A DNA stretch of 64,000 bases from JAWXBK01 sp040878185 (GCA_040878185.1 JBBDMS010000037.1:26765-90764); one strand, 5' to 3'; shown: positions 35,187-44,027, counted from the stretch's first letter. Notes: generated from the letters alone by a model not told the origin. Translations and numbers: made by a program.

Positions 35187-35927
35187 TCAATGTGCCTGAC
35201 GCTTGGCGACCGGTCGCACCCGGCGTGTCGCGGGCGCAAGCGACGGCCGCCGGACGGCCCGTGCCGGGCGTCCCGTACCGGCCTTTGCGCCGTTCGGCGA
35301 AACTCGGCCCATCGCAGCCGCAAACTCGACCGGAAACATTCCCGACAGCAGCGCATGGACGGTGCGCCGCGCATCCGCGACCGAGTAGCGCCGGCCGCGC
35401 AGATGCATCTCGATATCCAGCCCCGACATCAGGACGCAGAGCGCCTGCGCGATCTCATGGGCATTCATCGTCTTGTAACCGCCAGCGGCGATGATCTCGC
35501 GACAGAGGGGTTCGGCGATGCGAACATAATCGTCCTGCAATTCGCAGCAACGTTTCCGGAATGCCGGCGTCACCTGGCATTCCGACCAGATCGCAACCCA
35601 GACGGCGGTCTTCTGCGGTATGGCAATGCGCGCATCGAAATTGACGCTGGCCACCGCGAGCAGGCGCTCCATGGGCGTCGCCGTGACCGCATCCGCAGCA
35701 GCCTGCAGCGCTGTCGCATATTCGAGCGCCACATGGTTCATGGTTGCCATCAGGAGCGCGTCCTTGCTTTTGAAATAAAAACTGACGACACCGTAGCTGA
35801 CACCGGCGGCCCGCGCGACATCGGCAAGGCGCATGTCGCCGATTCCCCGCCGATAGATCGCAGCGATCGTCGCGTCGATGATCTGTTTGCGGCGCTTGGC
35901 CTTCAGGTTTTCGTCTTTAGAAGCCAC
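35187..35927 (-). CDS. BetI-like TetR-family transcriptional regulator
   Basis: The GTG at 35927 is preceded by GGAAGGA. The N-terminal HTH is clear: RRKQIIDATIAAIYRRGIGDMRLADVARAAGVSYGVVSFYFKSKDALL, close to BetI. The C-terminal half (ERLLAVASVNFDARIAIPQKTAVWVAIWSECQ, FRKRCCELQDDYVRIAEP) matches the BetI ligand domain. A ~35-residue Arg/Pro-rich tail makes it 246 aa, longer than the usual ~195-200. It is divergent from the chimeric gene at 36105, and the 20-bp palindrome at 36054-36073 is the probable operator. Confidence 0.9.
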   Translation of the reverse strand: MASKDENLKAKRRKQIIDATIAAIYRRGIGDMRLADVARAAGVSYGVVSFYFKSKDALLMATMNHVALEYATALQAAADAVTATPMERLLAVASVNFDARIAIPQKTAVWVAIWSECQVTPAFRKRCCELQDDYVRIAEPLCREIIAAGGYKTMNAHEIAQALCVLMSGLDIEMHLRGRRYSVADARRTVHALLSGMFPVEFAAAMGRVSPNGAKAGTGRPARAVRRPSLAPATRRVRPVAKRQAH

Positions 35928-36053
35928 TTGGTTCCTTCCTGTAACGGCCGATCGGCCGACAAGGCCGCCTTTTGCCGGGCGGCGCAACATTTGCGTCATT
36001 CCACCGTCACGCTTTCGGTCTTGCAGTCGATCGCGGCGGTAGCGTAATGGCTA

Positions 36054-36073
36054 CTGATTGATTAATCAATCAG
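36054..36073. promoter_or_regulatory. Perfect 20-bp palindrome, probable TetR/BetI-type operator
   Basis: CTGATTGATTAATCAATCAG is fully self-complementary and stands out as AT-rich in GC-rich DNA. It contains TTGATT half-sites like those bound by BetI-type repressors. It lies 126 nt upstream of the regulator's GTG and 31 nt before the ATG of the chimeric binding-protein gene, so repression of that gene is likely. Confidence 0.7.
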
Positions 36074-36104
36074 AGATGAGGCAACGAAAGCCGGGAGCGG
36101 GGAA

Positions 36105-37088
36105 ATGATTCAACGCCACATAATTTTTGCCGTCGCGCTGATCGCAATTGCATCTGCGGGCTGGACGACACAAGCGCGCGCCGAGAGCGTCCTTTACGAA
36201 TCCTGCGAAGAATACGCCGTCGCCGCGCCGAGTCTCGATCCGATCTCACCCGACCGTTTCTATCAGGTGAACGACCGCATCTACAGCCGACTCATCCGCC
36301 AGGACGATGACCGGAACCCGTCCCCGGAACTGGCGACAAGCTGGTCGGTCAACGACAATGCAACCGAACGGACGCTTACGCTTCAGGAGGGCGTTCATTT
36401 TCACGACGGATCCGACGTTGACGCGGCGGACGTGAAGTACACGCTGGAGCGGATCAACGATCCGGCCCTGGAATCGCCGGTCGCGTCCGTGCTCGGCATG
36501 ATCGACCACGTCGAGATCATCGATGACCATACGGCCAAGATCGTACTCTCATCGCCGCACGCCGGACTTCCGGTGCTGCTGATGGACTACCGGATTCGTA
36601 TTCTTCCGGACGGCTCCGGCGACACGATCCAGGAGAATCCCATCGGCAGCGGCCCGTTCAAGCTGGATACCTATAATCCCGAAACCGGCATCGCCGATCT
36701 GACGTTGCCCTATCCCGGCGTACCCGAGACGCTCGCGCGGTTGCGCGATCACGGCCATCGCATGGCGGTCTGCGCCAACAAGCCCGACGCTCCGACCCGG
36801 GCCGTGCTCGAGGCGCTGGGTCTGGCGCCGTTCTTCGATTCGGTCGTCGGCGGCGACGCGGCGCCCGCGAAAAAGCCCGATGCCCGACATCTGCTCGCCG
36901 TTCTCGATCGCATGCACGCGACCGCCAGCGATGCCATCATGATCGGCGACGGCACCGACGACCTGCTGGTTGCCGAGGCAGCGGGCGTCCCTTCGATCCT
37001 TGTGCGCTACGGCTATGGTCTGCGGAGTCCGACCAGTGCGGCGCCGGTGGCCATCATAGACGCCTTCGAGGATTTGCCCGCCGCTTAG
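36105..37088 (+). pseudogene. Chimera: N-half of peptide-binding ABC protein fused to C-half of phosphoglycolate phosphatase
   Basis: Residues 1-~200 are the start of a family 5 extracellular solute-binding protein: a signal peptide ending TQARAESV, then SPELATSWSVNDNATERTLTL, QEGVHFHDGSDVDAADVKYTL, and GSGPFKLDTYNPETGIADLT. From ~203 the sequence becomes the second half of a Gph-type HAD phosphatase: YPGVPETLARLRDHGHRMAVCANKPDAPTR, FFDSVVGGDAAPAKKPDARHL and MIGDGTDDLLVAEAAGVPSI. The HAD nucleophile motif DxDGT and cap are missing, and ~300 residues of the binding protein are missing. The reading frame is intact. A good GGGAGCGGGG precedes the ATG. Either a genomic deletion joined two genes or the assembly is wrong here; neither activity is expected. 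Confidence 0.85.
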
Positions 37089-38170
37089 TGATCGAACACG
37101 ATCACGCTGCGCGCCACATCGCCGCGTTTCATTTCCTCGAAGGCCTCGTTGATCTGCTCTAGCTTGATGCGACGTGCGATCATATCGTCGAGCTTCAGCT
37201 TGCCGTTCAGATAGAAATCGGCGAAGCGCGGCATGTCGACCCGGAAATGATTGGATCCCATGTTGGATCCCTTCAGCGTCTTGTCGTTGATCAGATCGGC
37301 GCCGCTGATCTCGATCATCTGCCCTTCCGGCACCATGCCGATGATGGTCGCAACGCCCGAGGGACGGAGCATCCGGAACGCCTGTTCGGAGGTCTTCTTG
37401 AGGCCGAGCGCCTCGAAGGAATACTCGACCCCGCCACCGGTCAGGTCCTTGACCGCCTCGACCGGATCGGTACGGCTGGCATCGACCACGTCGGTGGCGC
37501 CGAAATTCTTGGCGAGATTGAGCTTCGATCCTTTGATGTCGACCGCGATGATGCGCCCGGCACCGGCAATCGCCGCCCCGTTGATCGCCGAGAGCCCGAC
37601 GCCGCCGCAGCCGATGACCGCGACCGTGCTGCCGACATCGATGCCGGCGGTATGAATGACCGCGCCGAAGCCGGTCGTCACCGCACAGCCGATCAACGCC
37701 GCCCGATCCAGCGGCATGTCCTTGCGGATCTTCACCAGCGCATGTTCGTGGATCAGCATCTGCTCGGCGAAGGACGAGAGATTGTAGAACTGATGCATGA
37801 TCTTGCTCTGCTGCGTCAGTCGCGGCTCTTCCGCGGCCTCGCGCGACGTCTCGGGGTTCTGACAACTGAAGGGCCGGCCGGTGGTGCAGTATTCGCAATG
37901 GCCGCAGAAAACCGAGAGGCAGGTGATGACATGATCGCCGGGCTTCACGTAGCGGACTTCGGAACCGACTTTCTCGACGACCCCTGCCGATTCATGGCCG
38001 AGTACGGTGGGCTTGGGGCAGGCATACAGCCCTTCGATGTAATGCAGGTCGCTATGACAGACGCCGACGGCCGCTGTCCGTACCAGAACCTCATGTGCCT
38101 TCGGATTGCCGATCGAGACCTGTTCGATCGATAGCGGTTTCCCCACCTCGCGCAGCACGGCTGCCTTCAT
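37085..38170 (-). CDS. Zinc-dependent alcohol dehydrogenase (MDR family)
   Basis: The 361-residue protein has catalytic zinc ligands in GVCHSDLHYIEG and GHESAGVVEKVG, the structural zinc loop FCGHCEYCTTGRPFSC (four Cys), and NAD-binding IGCGGVGLSAINGA with AVDIKGSKLNLA. The sequence TAGIDVGSTVAVIGCGGVG is typical of class III/NDMA-dependent-like dehydrogenases. ATG 38170 has AGGAGC upstream; the longer frame to 38281 is not needed. It oxidises an alcohol or hemithioacetal with NAD(P). Its stop overlaps the end of the chimeric gene by 4 nt. Confidence 0.93.
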   Translation of the reverse strand: MKAAVLREVGKPLSIEQVSIGNPKAHEVLVRTAAVGVCHSDLHYIEGLYACPKPTVLGHESAGVVEKVGSEVRYVKPGDHVITCLSVFCGHCEYCTTGRPFSCQNPETSREAAEEPRLTQQSKIMHQFYNLSSFAEQMLIHEHALVKIRKDMPLDRAALIGCAVTTGFGAVIHTAGIDVGSTVAVIGCGGVGLSAINGAAIAGAGRIIAVDIKGSKLNLAKNFGATDVVDASRTDPVEAVKDLTGGGVEYSFEALGLKKTSEQAFRMLRPSGVATIIGMVPEGQMIEISGADLINDKTLKGSNMGSNHFRVDMPRFADFYLNGKLKLDDMIARRIKLEQINEAFEEMKRGDVARSVIVFDH

Positions 38171-38346
38171 GATTAGCTCCTTTTCTTGTTTACGACCGGC
38201 CCATGCCGGTGGTCCGCCCGATTGGCGATACCGATTCCATCCTAGAGGATCGCATGACGGCTCGTACCGGGTAATCGGCACGGAACTTGCGGCGTCCGGC
38301 CACGTGGGTTGCAGGAAACAAGCTCTATACGAAACGGAGAATCAAC

Positions 38347-38871
38347 ATGCGGCGTTTTGCAAGCGGCCTGGCGCTGTTCGCCTGCGCCACCATCGTGACA
38401 ACCCTCCCCGGCCATGCGGAGCAGCCCGCCGTCGGAACGGCCGTCATGCAGACGGCGGACGGCCAGGATGCCGGCAGCGCAATGGTGACGGCGGTGCCAA
38501 ACGGCCTGCTGGTCAGCGGTGAGTTCAAGAACCTGCCGGCCGGCGAACTGGCATTTCATATCCATGAGACCGGCCAATGCACGCCCGATTTCGAGGCCGC
38601 CGGCGGACATCTGAACCCCAGCGGACGCGAGCACGGGTTCTACAATCCCCAAGGCTATCACGCCGGCGACATGCCGAATATCGCCGTCGCCAATGACGGC
38701 ACCGCCACGGCTGAAATGTTCAATACGCAGATCGACGCAGATGCGGCATCAGATTTGTTCGATGACGATGGCGCGGCTCTGATCATTCATTCGACCGCCG
38801 ATACCTATGAAGGCGACGCCGATTTCGGCGACCGGGTCGCCTGCGGCGTCATCGAACCGGCCAGCCAATAA
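38347..38871 (+). CDS. sodC: Periplasmic Cu/Zn superoxide dismutase
   Basis: The 174-residue product has a signal peptide ending PGHAEQ. Metal-site motifs are FHIHETGQCTPDFEAAGGHLNP (three His plus disulfide Cys), YHAGDMPNIAV (His, Asp), LIIHSTADTYEGDADFGDRVACGVI (His and second Cys). It converts superoxide to peroxide in the periplasm. GGAGA precedes the ATG at 38347. It lies at the edge of a block with catalase and other stress genes. Confidence 0.95.
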   Translation: MRRFASGLALFACATIVTTLPGHAEQPAVGTAVMQTADGQDAGSAMVTAVPNGLLVSGEFKNLPAGELAFHIHETGQCTPDFEAAGGHLNPSGREHGFYNPQGYHAGDMPNIAVANDGTATAEMFNTQIDADAASDLFDDDGAALIIHSTADTYEGDADFGDRVACGVIEPASQ

Positions 38872-38912
38872 CGGCCGGCCGCTGCGAACGGCGGCTCCCG
38901 CCGCAGGACCGG

Positions 38913-39332
38913 TTACGGTTCGATGTAACTCTCGGCGCGCAGCACCAGTTCGCCGTCGTCCGGATCGATCGCAAAGAGCAGCCCACCTTTGCGCTCCGAG
39001 CTCTCGGGCACGAAATCGAGAACCGCGCGGGCCGTTGCCACGATTTCGCCATCGCGAACGACCTCGCCGACGATCGAGACTGATGCTGCGGTCAGGTTCC
39101 CCGCGTTGCGCGCGGTGAACGCGACGACATAACTGCCTGCCGTCTCGTGGATTTCGGTGACGGAAACGGTAATCTGCGGCGGTATCGACGACCGGCTGAT
39201 CCCGCACCAGACAAGATAGACGACAAGGCAGATCAGGATCGCCCCGCCGACGGCGGCGACAATCCATTCGACCAGCGGCGTGTGCGATTCCGAGCGGGTG
39301 TGCTGCGTGGTTCGGGCGGTTTGCTTTGCCAT
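38913..39332 (-). CDS. TIGR02588-family single-pass membrane protein
   Basis: The 139-residue protein has one N-terminal membrane helix (VEWIVAAVGGAILICLVVYLVW) and a small beta-rich domain (ITVSVTEIHETAGSYVVAFTARNAGNLTAASVSIVGEV). This matches the TIGR02588 family of unknown function, which is genetically paired with TIGR02587 proteins. Its ATG lies 6 nt after the TIGR02587 stop, so both are one operon and probably one complex. Confidence 0.85.
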   Translation of the reverse strand: MAKQTARTTQHTRSESHTPLVEWIVAAVGGAILICLVVYLVWCGISRSSIPPQITVSVTEIHETAGSYVVAFTARNAGNLTAASVSIVGEVVRDGEIVATARAVLDFVPESSERKGGLLFAIDPDDGELVLRAESYIEP

Positions 39333-39338
39333 GAGTCC

Positions 39339-40211
39339 CTACAGGATCAGACGGGCGACGGCAGCACCGATGGCGCCCGGCACGGCGAGAACGATACTTG
39401 CGCCGAGTGCGACTTCGAAACCGACGTCGCTCGTATAGCCGAACGACCAGAGCAGATAGAGGCTGATCGCGTAAACACAGACATAGCCCACCACGGTGAA
39501 CCGCACGAAAATTCCCCAGAATCCTTCCGCCGGATGCGGCTGGACCGTCCCGCCGAATTCGAGCGTGTAAACCAGCGCGTGCATCACGACCAAGGTTGCG
39601 ATCAGCAAGGCGAGCTTGTGCCACGCAGTCGTCTGATAGGTGATCGTCATGACCTCTTCGGTCGGCGCCACGTTCAGAGACAGGAATAGTGCGCCGATGA
39701 GCATCAGAAAAATTTCGCCAATGTAAGTCTTCTCGGCATCCTCGCGGTCCCGTTTCACGCCGGCCCCGCCGAGCTGATTGCGCGCCAGCATGGCACCGAT
39801 ACTGCCGGCGACCGACTGCAGCGCTACTTTGCCGATGATCTCGCGAAACGACATGTCATCGGTAATCACGCCGAATGCCGTCAGCACCAGAATCGAGGCC
39901 AGGATCGCGATCGCAAAGGCGACGAGAGAGTCCGCCAGATCGTCTAGGATCGAGCTGGTATGTCGCATGCCGCCATAGCGCGAGAGACGCGTCAGCAGCG
40001 CGAGATTGAGCACCAGAAGCAGCGCCAGACGATACGGATCGATGTGGAGGCCGAGATGCCACATCTCCCCCGTCATCAGGATCGGCAGCGAAAACAGCAG
40101 CGCCCCGGCAAAGGCCCGGCCAACACCCACCAGGAACCGCCGCGTATCGGACCGGGCGCCGCTCGCGCGAACCTGTGCGGTCGAACGTCCGCTGCGTTTT
40201 GCCTGTGCCAT
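39339..40211 (-). CDS. TIGR02587-family integral membrane protein
   Basis: The 290-residue protein has about eight hydrophobic helices, with RRFLVGVGRAFAGALLFSLPILMTGEMWHLG at the start and a cytosolic loop GGAGVKRDREDAEKTYIGEIFLM. It matches the TIGR02587 family, whose members sit beside TIGR02588 genes in Rhizobiales and other bacteria. No function is known. It is located among stress genes. Confidence 0.83.
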   Translation of the reverse strand: MAQAKRSGRSTAQVRASGARSDTRRFLVGVGRAFAGALLFSLPILMTGEMWHLGLHIDPYRLALLLVLNLALLTRLSRYGGMRHTSSILDDLADSLVAFAIAILASILVLTAFGVITDDMSFREIIGKVALQSVAGSIGAMLARNQLGGAGVKRDREDAEKTYIGEIFLMLIGALFLSLNVAPTEEVMTITYQTTAWHKLALLIATLVVMHALVYTLEFGGTVQPHPAEGFWGIFVRFTVVGYVCVYAISLYLLWSFGYTSDVGFEVALGASIVLAVPGAIGAAVARLIL

Positions 40212-40291
40212 ATGATCCGCCGCGTCAGGAGAAGCTCAACAGTCCCGAGTGATGAGCCGTACCAAATGGTTCCCCTTTGCGTGAGCCGCGG

Positions 40292-41200
40292 TCAAGAGCC
40301 GCCCACGGTGCCGCCATTGGGATGCAGCACCTGACCCGACATATAGGAGGCATCCGCGCTCGCGAGAAACACATAGCAGGATGCCACCTCGTTCGGCTGA
40401 CCGGCGCGGCCCATCGGAGCACTCGAACCATGCTCCGACACTTTCTTGGCATCGAACGAGGCCGGGATCAGCGGCGTCCAGATCGGGCCGGGTGCCACCG
40501 CGTTCACGCGGATGCCCTTTTCGGCCAGGGCCATCGACAGCGAGCGCGTGAAGGCGACGATCGCGCCGCGCGTGGCGCTGTAATCGAGCATCGTCGCATA
40601 ACCTTTATAGGCGGTGATCGAGGTCGTGTTGACGATGGCCGCGCCCTTGTTGAGATGTGGTAACGCCGCCTTCGTCAAAAAGAAATAGCCGAAGACATTG
40701 GTGCGAAATGTTCGCTCGAGCTGCTTTGCGATCAACTTGGTCAGATCCTCGACCTCATGCTGCTCCGCCGCGTTGTTGACCAGAACGTCGAGACGGCCGA
40801 ACGCCCTGATCACCTTGTCGACGGCTTTGCGGCAGAATTTTTCATCGCCGATATCGCCCACGATGCGTAGCGCACGCCGACCTTCCTCTTCGATCAGCGA
40901 AACAGTTTTCCGCGCATCGATGCCCTCCTCCAGATAGACGAACGCGATATCGGCGCCTTCGCGCGCCATCGCCACAGCGACCGCTCGCCCGATGCCGCTG
41001 TCGCCGCCGCTGATGAGCGCGACCTGCCCGTCGAGCCGCCCGGCACCCGGGAACCGCGGCTCGTAATCCGGCGGCGGATCCATCTTGTATTCGTCGCCCG
41101 GCTGGTCGCTCTGTTCCTGCGGCGGCTGGAGCTTCTTTGCCTTCTTGTCTTTCGTCTTCGTCTTCGTCTTTGTCTTTGTCTTTGTCTTTGCTTTTCGCAT
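40292..41200 (-). CDS. General-stress-type SDR oxidoreductase with Arg at the catalytic Lys position
   Basis: The 302-residue protein has a Lys/Thr tandem N-terminus and a Pro-rich linker ending MDPPPDYEPRFPGAGRL, then an SDR fold: ALISGGDSGIGRAVAVAMAREG (cofactor), DVLVNNAAEQH (NNAA), NTTSITAYKG (Ser194) and LDYSATRGAIVAF. The active-site YxxxK therefore reads Tyr207-S-A-T-Arg211. The codon for residue 211 is CGC (40568-40570). Close YdaD/YhdF-like family members carry YSATKGAI. It may have reduced activity or altered proton relay. ATG 41200 is chosen; 41242 is also possible. It is 45 nt downstream of katE on the same strand. Confidence 0.9.
   Translation of the reverse strand: MRKAKTKTKTKTKTKTKDKKAKKLQPPQEQSDQPGDEYKMDPPPDYEPRFPGAGRLDGQVALISGGDSGIGRAVAVAMAREGADIAFVYLEEGIDARKTVSLIEEEGRRALRIVGDIGDEKFCRKAVDKVIRAFGRLDVLVNNAAEQHEVEDLTKLIAKQLERTFRTNVFGYFFLTKAALPHLNKGAAIVNTTSITAYKGYATMLDYSATRGAIVAFTRSLSMALAEKGIRVNAVAPGPIWTPLIPASFDAKKVSEHGSSAPMGRAGQPNEVASCYVFLASADASYMSGQVLHPNGGTVGGS
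41154..41189 (-). repeat. Six tandem 6-bp units encoding Lys-Thr repeats
   Basis: Six GTCTTY hexamers in a row (AAAGAC or GAAGAC on the minus strand) encode the KTKTKT tract at the N-terminus of the SDR gene. Units of 6 bp keep the frame, so copy number could vary without inactivating the gene. Confidence 0.85.
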
Positions 41201-41245
41201 CGATGGAGCCCTGCTTGTCCGTTTTGACGCGCGGATGATCACCGA

Positions 41246-43387
41246 TCAGGCGGATTTGATCGTCGCCTCGCGTGCCCAATGCCGGAGGCCCCTGCATGTC
41301 TTGACAAAATTCTTGACGGTGCTCGCGGTCAGCGCGATGCAGCCGTCATCCGCGGCCACATCGATGTCGACTTTTTTGAAAAGCGGCATCGCATCCGCCG
41401 TGTACGCGATAAACTTGCAATGAACGAACGCGTCGCTGACAAAGTCTTTGGCCGCTGGATTCGCTGCAAGACGTCCGGCCTCGTCGGCGCCGGGCAACAC
41501 CGCTACCGCGTCGAAGAGGACCGAAGGCCCGCCATCGATTTTGTGCTTCGCGTCGAACCAGATCCCGTCGCTCGATTCGACCCCTCCGATTTCCGGCGCG
41601 ATGATCTCCATCGTGGCGCCTTCGGCCTCCAACGCCGATTGCAGGCTCCGCAACAACGCCGCATCGACCCCATCGGTAACCAGAACACCGACCTTTCGTC
41701 CCATGAAGCTGTCCGGCCCGTTGAGCAGGATCGAAAGCTTCGGCGACTTCTTGAGGTTTTGCTTTGTCGGCATCGCCGCCTCGGCGGGCGCAGGCATTTT
41801 CTTGAGGCGCAGCCCGCTGGCGACCGCGTTCGCGAGCCCTTCGTCGATATTGCGTAGATGCGCCACCATGCGGGCGCGAATCTCAACCCTTTCCACTTTG
41901 GAAAGCTCGAAGGTCAGCGCCGCCGCGATATGATTCTGCTCGGTCTTAGTCTGGGAGACATAGAACTGGCGCGCCTGGCTGTAATGGTCCGCGAACGTCT
42001 CGGAGCGCGTTCTCGCCTTTTCCCCGGCGATCGGCTCCGGATATGAATGAAAGCCCTGTTTAGGGGTCTCCCTTGGCCCGCCTTCTTCCCCGCCCCAGGA
42101 ATTCGGCTCGTAATTGACCCGGCCTTTCGGGTTGTACATCGCCATATGGCCGTCCTGCTGGAAATGATGGAACGGGCAGCGCGGCGCGTTGATCGGCAGA
42201 TGGGTGAAGTTGGGACCGCCCAGCCGCTTTAACTGGGTATCGAGATAGGAAAAGTTGCGCCCCTGAAGCAGTGGGTCATTGCTGAAATCGATGCCGGGCA
42301 CGATGTTTCCGGTCTGGAACGCAACCTGCTCGGTTTCGGCAAAGAAATTGTCTACGCAGCGATCGAGCACGAGGCGCCCCACGATCCGCACCGGAATTTC
42401 CTCTTCAGGTATGATCTTCGTCGCATCGAGAATGTCAAAATCGAACTTCTCGGCGAAAGCCTCGTCGAATAACTGCAGGCCGAGCTCCCATTCCGGAAAA
42501 TTGCCGCTCTGGATCGCATTCCAGAGATCGCGGCGATGAAAATCGGGATCGGCGCCGTTGATTTTTACCGCCTCGTTCCATACGACAGACTGCATTCCCA
42601 GTTTTGGCTTCCAGTGAAACTTGACGAAGGTCGATTTTCCGGTCGCGTTGATCATGCGGAAACTATGAACACCGAAACCTTCCATGAACCGGAACGACCG
42701 GGGAATGGCGCGATCGGACATGATCCACATGACCATGTGCATTGATTCCGGCATCAGGGATATAAAGTCCCAGAAATTGTCGTGCGCGGTCTGCGCCTGC
42801 GGAAAGTCCCGGTCCGGTTCCTGTTTCGCGGCGTGAATGAGATCGGGAAACTTGATCGCATCCTGAATGAAGAACACAGGAATATTGTTTCCGACCAGAT
42901 CCCAGTTGCCTTCCTTGGTGTAAAGCTTTACCGCGAACCCGCGAACGTCGCGCGCCAGGTCGAACGATCCTTTGTTGCCGGCGACGGTCGAAAATCGCAC
43001 GAACGTCTCGGTGCGTTCGCCCTTGCGGGCGAACAAGTCGGCGCGGGTGATGTCTTTAAGCGATTCGTACGTCTCAAAGAATCCATGTGCGCCGAAGCCG
43101 CGTGCGTGAACGACGCGTTCGGGAATCCGCTCATGATCGAAATGGAAAACCTTCTCGCGGAAATGCTGATCTTCGACGAGTGTCGGCCCGCGCGGACCGA
43201 CCCGGAGCGAATTCTGGTCATCGGCAACCGGCATGCCCTGCTGGGTGGTGAGTACCGGCACCTCGCCGCCCGCGACCTGGTGCGTTTCGCCGCCCTCGCC
43301 GCGCTGGATTTTCTGCTCTCCAAGTTTCGCGGCCACAAGCGGCGGACTGTCCGGCTTGGTCCGCGCGGGCGCATTCTTCTTCGGCAT
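41246..43387 (-). CDS. katE: Large-subunit monofunctional catalase (HPII/KatE, clade 2)
   Basis: The 713-residue protein has the catalase core: IPERVVHARGFGAHGFFE (distal His), RFSTVAGNKGSFDLARDVRGFAVK, GNNIPVFFIQDAIKFPDLIH, and the proximal heme region RNFSYLDTQLKRLGGPNF (Tyr ligand). The ~150-residue C-terminal flavodoxin/GATase-like domain (VGVLVTDGVDAALLRSLQSALEAEG, AVAVLPGADEAGRLAANPAAKDFV) is that of large-subunit catalases. It detoxifies H2O2 in the cytosol. It belongs with SodC and the stress genes around it. Confidence 0.97.
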   Translation of the reverse strand: MPKKNAPARTKPDSPPLVAAKLGEQKIQRGEGGETHQVAGGEVPVLTTQQGMPVADDQNSLRVGPRGPTLVEDQHFREKVFHFDHERIPERVVHARGFGAHGFFETYESLKDITRADLFARKGERTETFVRFSTVAGNKGSFDLARDVRGFAVKLYTKEGNWDLVGNNIPVFFIQDAIKFPDLIHAAKQEPDRDFPQAQTAHDNFWDFISLMPESMHMVMWIMSDRAIPRSFRFMEGFGVHSFRMINATGKSTFVKFHWKPKLGMQSVVWNEAVKINGADPDFHRRDLWNAIQSGNFPEWELGLQLFDEAFAEKFDFDILDATKIIPEEEIPVRIVGRLVLDRCVDNFFAETEQVAFQTGNIVPGIDFSNDPLLQGRNFSYLDTQLKRLGGPNFTHLPINAPRCPFHHFQQDGHMAMYNPKGRVNYEPNSWGGEEGGPRETPKQGFHSYPEPIAGEKARTRSETFADHYSQARQFYVSQTKTEQNHIAAALTFELSKVERVEIRARMVAHLRNIDEGLANAVASGLRLKKMPAPAEAAMPTKQNLKKSPKLSILLNGPDSFMGRKVGVLVTDGVDAALLRSLQSALEAEGATMEIIAPEIGGVESSDGIWFDAKHKIDGGPSVLFDAVAVLPGADEAGRLAANPAAKDFVSDAFVHCKFIAYTADAMPLFKKVDIDVAADDGCIALTASTVKNFVKTCRGLRHWAREATIKSA

Positions 43388-43497
43388 TATTCATCCCTCT
43401 GGCCTGTCGGCGCACCTTTTGTGCGGTGCGCGGTGTTTCGTGCGCCGACACCCTCATGGAATGTCGGATTCCTTCAAACGGCGCGCAGCGCCTGGGT

Positions 43498-43701
43498 TCA
43501 ATGCCGTGCGCAGTGATCGCAGCAAAAAATTTTACCGCCCTCTTCGACCCCGTGACCGATCACGCGGCAATCGCAATGGGCACAACGCGGCGCGAGGCGT
43601 TCGATGGCGCATTCGAACGAGTCGAATGTATGGGTCTTGCCGCCGACGTTGATCTGCATTGGCTTGTCGTAATCGTTGCCGCAAACATCGCAGCGTGCCA
43701 T
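43498..43701 (-). CDS. Small Cys-rich zinc-binding-like protein
   Basis: The 67-residue protein has MARCDVCGNDYDKPM, SFECAIERLAPRCAHCDCRVIGHG and KIFCCDHCARH, i.e. several CxxC/CxHC pairs that probably bind zinc in two small knuckles. Similar short proteins are common in Alphaproteobacteria, sometimes labelled metallothionein-like. No catalytic function is evident. It sits between katE and the DUF3008 gene on the same strand. Confidence 0.85.
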   Translation of the reverse strand: MARCDVCGNDYDKPMQINVGGKTHTFDSFECAIERLAPRCAHCDCRVIGHGVEEGGKIFCCDHCARH

Positions 43702-43739
43702 TTGCGCCTCCTTGCTTCCGTGCCGCTACCCGGCTCCGT

Positions 43740-43931
43740 TCAGTGCTTGGTCGCTTTCTTCTTCGGCAAGCCCTTGCGCTTGATCTCGGCGAACTCCTCG
43801 AGCTGCTTGGCCGACATGGATTCGTACATGCTGCGCGATGCGCCCTTGAGTTTCGATTTGCTGGTTTCGCCGCGCTTGGCGGACAAGGCCGCGCCCGCGG
43901 CCTGCTGCTGAGCCTTCGATTTGGCGGGCAT
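43740..43931 (-). CDS. DUF3008-family small basic protein
   Basis: The ATG at 43931 gives 63 residues, MPAKSKAQQQAAGAALSAKRG..., with KLKGASRSMYESMSAKQLEEFAEIKRKGLP. This matches DUF3008, short Lys-rich soluble proteins often found beside stress genes in Alphaproteobacteria. An in-frame start at 43952 would add 7 residues. Function is unknown; the basic charge suggests nucleic-acid or polyanion binding. Confidence 0.85.
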   Translation of the reverse strand: MPAKSKAQQQAAGAALSAKRGETSKSKLKGASRSMYESMSAKQLEEFAEIKRKGLPKKKATKH

Positions 43932-44027
43932 CAGAGAGCCTCCTGGTTTCAATGGTCATTTTTGAAACGCCGGGCTGCTTAAAAAGTTCCTTGTTCGACC
44001 AGCGCTTGCCGGCGTGTCGCCAGCCGC

